This document shows positions 61,435 through 64,000 of a DNA stretch of 64,000 nt, one piece after another. The stretch is taken from assembly GCA_964017195.1 (NCBI GenBank), contig OZ024898.1, positions 7,691,294-7,755,293 on the forward strand. The letters are read 5' to 3'. Source of the stretch: Siderastrea radians (Eukaryota; Cnidaria; Anthozoa; Scleractinia; Rhizangiidae). The notes beneath the pieces were generated by a model, which worked only from the letters and a program-made list of their open reading frames with translations, made no database searches and was not told the DNA's origin. How positions within the stretch are numbered: position 1 is the stretch's first letter; every line of letters begins with the position of its first letter. Both the position numbers and the translations under genes were made by a program.

Positions 61435-61506
61435 GGACTTGTCGTCAAATACCATATCAGTTGTGCCGCGAGGTCTATTTTCCCATCTCACAAAGTTGTC
61501 TAGCCT
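61435..61506 (+). CDS. LRR exon 3
   Basis: 72 nt, phase 2 to 2, bounded by TCTTCAG and GTGAGT. Encodes DLSSNTISVVPRGLFSHLTK. Confidence 0.85.
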
Positions 61507-62742
61507 GTGAGTTGATTATGCTTAAACATAATTTATAGGGGAATAAGTGTATTAGGATCCATTGACCAGTGAACATCTCTGGGGGTGGGCTGGAGGTGAG
61601 TGGGGCATCTCCAGCAATTTTTGATAGGGCCTTGCCACCCAAAACTATGATTCCTTATCCTATTTTAGAGCAGAAAATGCAAATTTTTAACGACCTCTGT
61701 CAGACCCAGCCACTGAAATCTCGATTTCAGTCCTAGATTCTGGAAGTCGAACTCTGTTTTCAAGTTAAGTTGTGTATTTATATGAAGTATGAAAACAGTA
61801 ACCACTATTCGATAACAGTCGAATCCCTCGCAAAGCTATCAACTCATATGCTAAAAAAGCTCAGTGGTGGTCTAGGAAACCTGCTCGCTTCCGAGAAGTC
61901 TCAATTTCTTCTGAGTGATTTGATGGTGAAAAACAAAAATAAAACGAGGAAAGAAAAAACTTTTAAGTCATGGACTTGTAATCACTCGGGAGTGGGATGC
62001 ATTAGGAGAGGTGCCAGTTTGTTAGCTTGGTAAAAAGATAAATCTCTTAGGAGTAGTTGTCGCTAAGCAGAGGGGGACGCTTTGAAGCAGTCGTTGACTA
62101 GAAGAGTCAGTTCCATAGACGACATCGCCGCATACGAGTAAATGTCGCTTTGGAGAAATGGTTACTTCAGAACAGATGTCGCTTAGGAGAAGTGGTCGCC
62201 TAGGAACAGTTCTCGCTTAGAAGAAGTAGTTGTCGAGAAGTGGTCGCTCAGAAATAGTAATGTTGTCATTTATAAAGAGGTGATCGCGTGGGAGTAGTTG
62301 CCTCTTAAGAGAGGAGGTCGCTTAAGAGGGGTTTTTCTCTGGAAGTTATAATGGTTGTTTAAGAGAGTGAAAAGCCGAGAAAATTAGAAATTGGTCTTTT
62401 GGTAGATTTGGTCTCATTGTGTCCGTTCTGGTAGTTCCTTTTACTTCTGTTTCAACTCTTTGAACATACAAATTTCAGACAAGAAATAAGACTATTTGAG
62501 ACCATAACGGTACAAATCTACACTACATTTTCGACCAAAAACTTACCAAAAAAGCATCACTTTGGATGCTGTAGCAATAGCTTATAAGGTGGTTTTTACC
62601 TCATTTTCTTTGTGTAGGTCTGTCTTTTTGAAGGCTGGGACAACTTCTTTCCCAAAGACCAAACAAAATAAAGAAAGAAAGTTTTGAGGGCATGAAATCT
62701 GTTTGAGTGCTAAAGGCCTTTGGCCTTTCATTTTGTTTGCAG
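61507..62742. other. Intron with a degenerate minisatellite
   Basis: At 62040-62345 words like GTCGCTTAGGAGAAGTGGT recur at irregular spacing of about 20 bp. No exon seen otherwise. Confidence 0.55.
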
Positions 62743-62814
62743 AAATCTGAGCTCAAATAATATTGCTGCTCTTGATGCGGAGATCTTTTCCAATCTTACG
62801 AGCTTGAACTATCT
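62743..62814 (+). CDS. LRR exon 4
   Basis: 72 nt, phase 2 to 2, bounded by GTTTGCAG and GTACGT. Encodes NLSSNNIAALDAEIFSNLTS. Confidence 0.85.
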
Positions 62815-63002
62815 GTACGTGTGATACAAGAGTGTGAAATGGAAATATTTCTTGTTATCTTAAGTCCGATTTTGCAAGGTAATTGCTCATTTAAAATCGA
62901 AGGTTCTTTTAACCAATAGCAAAGAGGTGATGATTAACCACAAAGGAAAAAGGGTGTTCAAGATTGGGGAGGATTGAGATTGATATCAAGGAAGGTTGAA
63001 GG

Positions 63003-63465
63003 CCGGCACACACTCGGGGACATATTGCGGGGACATGTAGCTAGGACAAGCTCCTCAGTGTGCACTGCATTGGGTGCATGTTGCAGAGACAGTACGCAAG
63101 CCGACACACACTAGGGGACAATTGTCGCAGCAACAAATTTCCTCGTGTGACATCCTCGTTTTTGCGAAAAAGTTCTGTTGAGGGGACAGAACTTTTTGAC
63201 TTTATGGGATAGCCAATGGGGCGTTTTTATTGGTTCTTACTATTTTGTAGCGGGGACAGATTGCAAGAGCAGTGCACACGATGCGACATTGAAAGTTGGG
63301 GTCATTTTGTCCCCGCTTCATGACGCACGAATTCAAACCAGCTGAATCTCATACAACCTATTGCGAAGACAAAATTCTGTCCCCGAAACAGATTTTTTTC
63401 GCAAAAACGGGGCTGTCACACCAGGAAAACTGTCGCTGCAACATGCCCCGCCTTGAGACTTATCA
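63003..63465. repeat. Foldback or MITE-like repeat
   Basis: Words such as GGGGACA, TTTTTGCGAAAAA, TTCTGTCCCC and GTGTGACA recur in inverted order on the two sides, suggesting a diverged inverted-repeat element in the intron. Confidence 0.5.
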
Positions 63466-63799
63466 CCCCAACGTCTAAATATTTGCTTTCGGTATAGTTA
63501 GAGATCCTCTCTTCAGGGAAACGAAGTTAAACTTATGTATTAAAATAACAGTTTTCTTAAGTATTAAAGAGAAAACGCCAAAGGTGTCACAAATAATTAA
63601 AACCATAACTAAACAAGGATGGTAAAATTGAGAAATACTGACATATCTTAATATTTTACTAAGATACGATTTCTGCCGGCTGGGGTCATTTGATCTAGCT
63701 GTTACTTAATGCGAACCTTAACGCCCTAAATAAATAATGGCGGCGGAGGGGATCATGGTTTGACTAACACAGATTCGCCGTCTTCTCATTTCCTTTCAG

Positions 63800-63871
63800 G
63801 TCTCTGTCCTTCAACAAAATTGAAATTCTTCCTGACACGATTTTCGCGAACTTAAATGAACTGCAATACTT
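63800..63871 (+). CDS. LRR exon 5
   Basis: 72 nt, phase 2 to 2, bounded by CTTTCAG and GTACGT. Encodes SLSFNKIEILPDTIFANLNE. The gene continues past the window. Confidence 0.85.
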
Positions 63872-64000
63872 GTACGTTTTACGCTATTCTATAACCAGTT
63901 TATTAAAATAATGCATTGTTAAAGTGGTACTACGATCAAAAAAATCACTTTTTATTTTTTTCTTCGGATTTCGAAACTTTGTTTACTAAACACTCCTCAA

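Overview
The window is animal genomic DNA, most likely from an anthozoan cnidarian such as a stony coral. That assignment is inferred from intron-bearing genes of cnidarian type (TPR-ROC-COR-Death and Ig-LRR), many small inverted-repeat elements, a tRNA-derived SINE and a hammerhead-like repeat. No database search was possible.

The centrepiece is a complete Polinton/Maverick (adintovirus-like) element at 12443-35218, about 22.8 kb. It has 287-bp terminal inverted repeats that match base for base by eye, AG...CT termini and a perfect 6-bp target duplication (TCTCCC at 12437-12442 and 35219-35224). It carries about 27 compact genes. The replication and integration genes are a protein-primed type DNA polymerase B and a chromodomain integrase. 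The morphogenesis genes are a double jelly-roll type major capsid protein, three capsid-like paralogues, an adenain-type protease, a packaging ATPase, a parvovirus-type phospholipase A2 domain protein and a cluster of very basic core-like peptides. The accessory genes are a RING-like protein, a SLOG-fold nucleotide-binding protein with apparently permuted motifs, a GRF zinc finger protein, a two-TM protein, an RGG-rich protein with an in-frame stop, and a tRNA-like RNA gene. Eight small proteins share an adenain-type cleavage signature, so the protease and its probable substrates can be read together. Promoters are TATA-type; two divergent promoters are inverted duplicates of each other, and a third consists of three 44-bp modules.

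The element appears to lie in an intron of a host gene on the minus strand. Exons at 45414-47440 (16 TPRs), 44245-44361, 42881-43266 and 41063-41802 (Roc GTPase), 39928-40177 and 37939-38725 (COR), two candidate linker exons at 12129-12230 and 11051-11155, and a death-domain exon at 1820-2106 are all phase-compatible. The same intron holds a Ty3/gypsy LTR element (4595-10814) that inserted in a CAT microsatellite, lost its central pol, was entered by a 5'-truncated LINE (5809-9730) and carries an inverted duplication of its own 3' end.

From 56.2 kb a plus-strand gene begins: signal peptide exon, Ig exon, cysteine-rich cap exon, then five exons of exactly 72 nt, each coding one leucine-rich repeat. 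It runs off the right end. The rest is intergenic or intronic DNA rich in MITEs, foldbacks, tandem repeats and microsatellites.
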